This document shows positions 6,107-6,156 of a stretch of 6,156 nt of DNA, one piece after another. How positions within the stretch are numbered: the first letter of the stretch is position 1; each line of letters starts with the position of its first letter. The notes below the pieces were generated by a model. That model saw nothing but the letters and a program-made list of their open reading frames with translations, was not told the DNA's origin and searched no databases. Origin of the DNA: Sphingobacteriales bacterium (lineage in GTDB: Bacteria > Bacteroidota > Bacteroidia > Sphingobacteriales > Sphingobacteriaceae). The position numbers and the translations under genes were made by a program. The stretch is taken from assembly GCA_020058405.1 (NCBI GenBank), contig JAGVEE010000353.1, positions 1-6,156 on the forward strand, read 5' to 3'.

Positions 6107-6140
6107 AAAAAAAGGGGATTCAGAAATGAATCCCTTTTTT
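6107..6140 (+). terminator. Intrinsic terminator after ahcY
   Basis: GGGATTC (6115-6121) pairs perfectly with GAATCCC (6128-6134). An A-U pair (6122/6127) closes a GAAA tetraloop of the stable GNRA class. G6114 can pair with T6135 as a wobble, and the flanking A-run (6107-6113) pairs with the T-run (6135-6140), lengthening the stem. The T-run follows the stem, as in a standard rho-independent terminator. The A-run on the left becomes a T-run on the other strand, so the element could also stop a leftward transcript. It lies about 45 bases after the ahcY stop. Confidence 0.9.
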
Positions 6141-6156
6141 AATTGTGAATGGTGTA

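Overview
The window reads as chromosomal housekeeping DNA from an AT-rich member of the Bacteroidota. Three things support this. The two recognisable promoters match the Bacteroidota form (a TTG/TTTG element plus TAnnTTTG) and not the E. coli form. The starts lack clear Shine-Dalgarno sequences. The gene content is typical of that phylum: tandem-DUF1599 protein, BT_3928-type membrane protein, folP next to cdaA. The genus cannot be fixed from this window.

Layout. Positions 1-2478 hold a minus-strand operon, read right to left: a two-copy DUF1599 protein (2478-1927), a MauE/DoxX-like membrane protein with a thioredoxin-like tail (1915-803), and a DppB/OppB-type ABC transporter permease that starts at 803 and runs off the left edge. 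The permease has no stop inside the window, so it is easy to miss. Only 20 bases away, folP (dihydropteroate synthase, 2499-3368) and cdaA (c-di-AMP synthase, 3371-4168) run on the plus strand, 2 bases apart. A minus-strand bacilliredoxin-like gene (4593-4183) converges on cdaA with a 14-base gap that lies within a short inverted repeat. After a 160-base divergent intergenic region, ahcY (S-adenosylhomocysteine hydrolase, 4754-6061) runs rightward, followed by a tandem stop-codon-rich repeat and a clear intrinsic terminator.

Function. The genes cover folate synthesis (FolP), second-messenger synthesis (CdaA), the activated-methyl cycle (AhcY), thiol redox (bacilliredoxin and the CGC-containing membrane protein) and peptide-type import (permease). 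No phage, transposon, CRISPR or RNA gene is visible. Every base lies in or next to a gene, and the longest gap is the 160-base ahcY/bacilliredoxin region.

Most unusual points. There is a long imperfect inverted repeat (4654-4713, 17 of 20 positions paired) between the divergent bacilliredoxin and ahcY promoters, with a second palindrome inside it. The DUF1599 and folP genes are divergent with only 20 bases between them and both use non-ATG starts. The DUF1599 protein is an internal duplication that keeps the same polar residues in both halves. I see no strong sign of a wholly new multi-gene system here.
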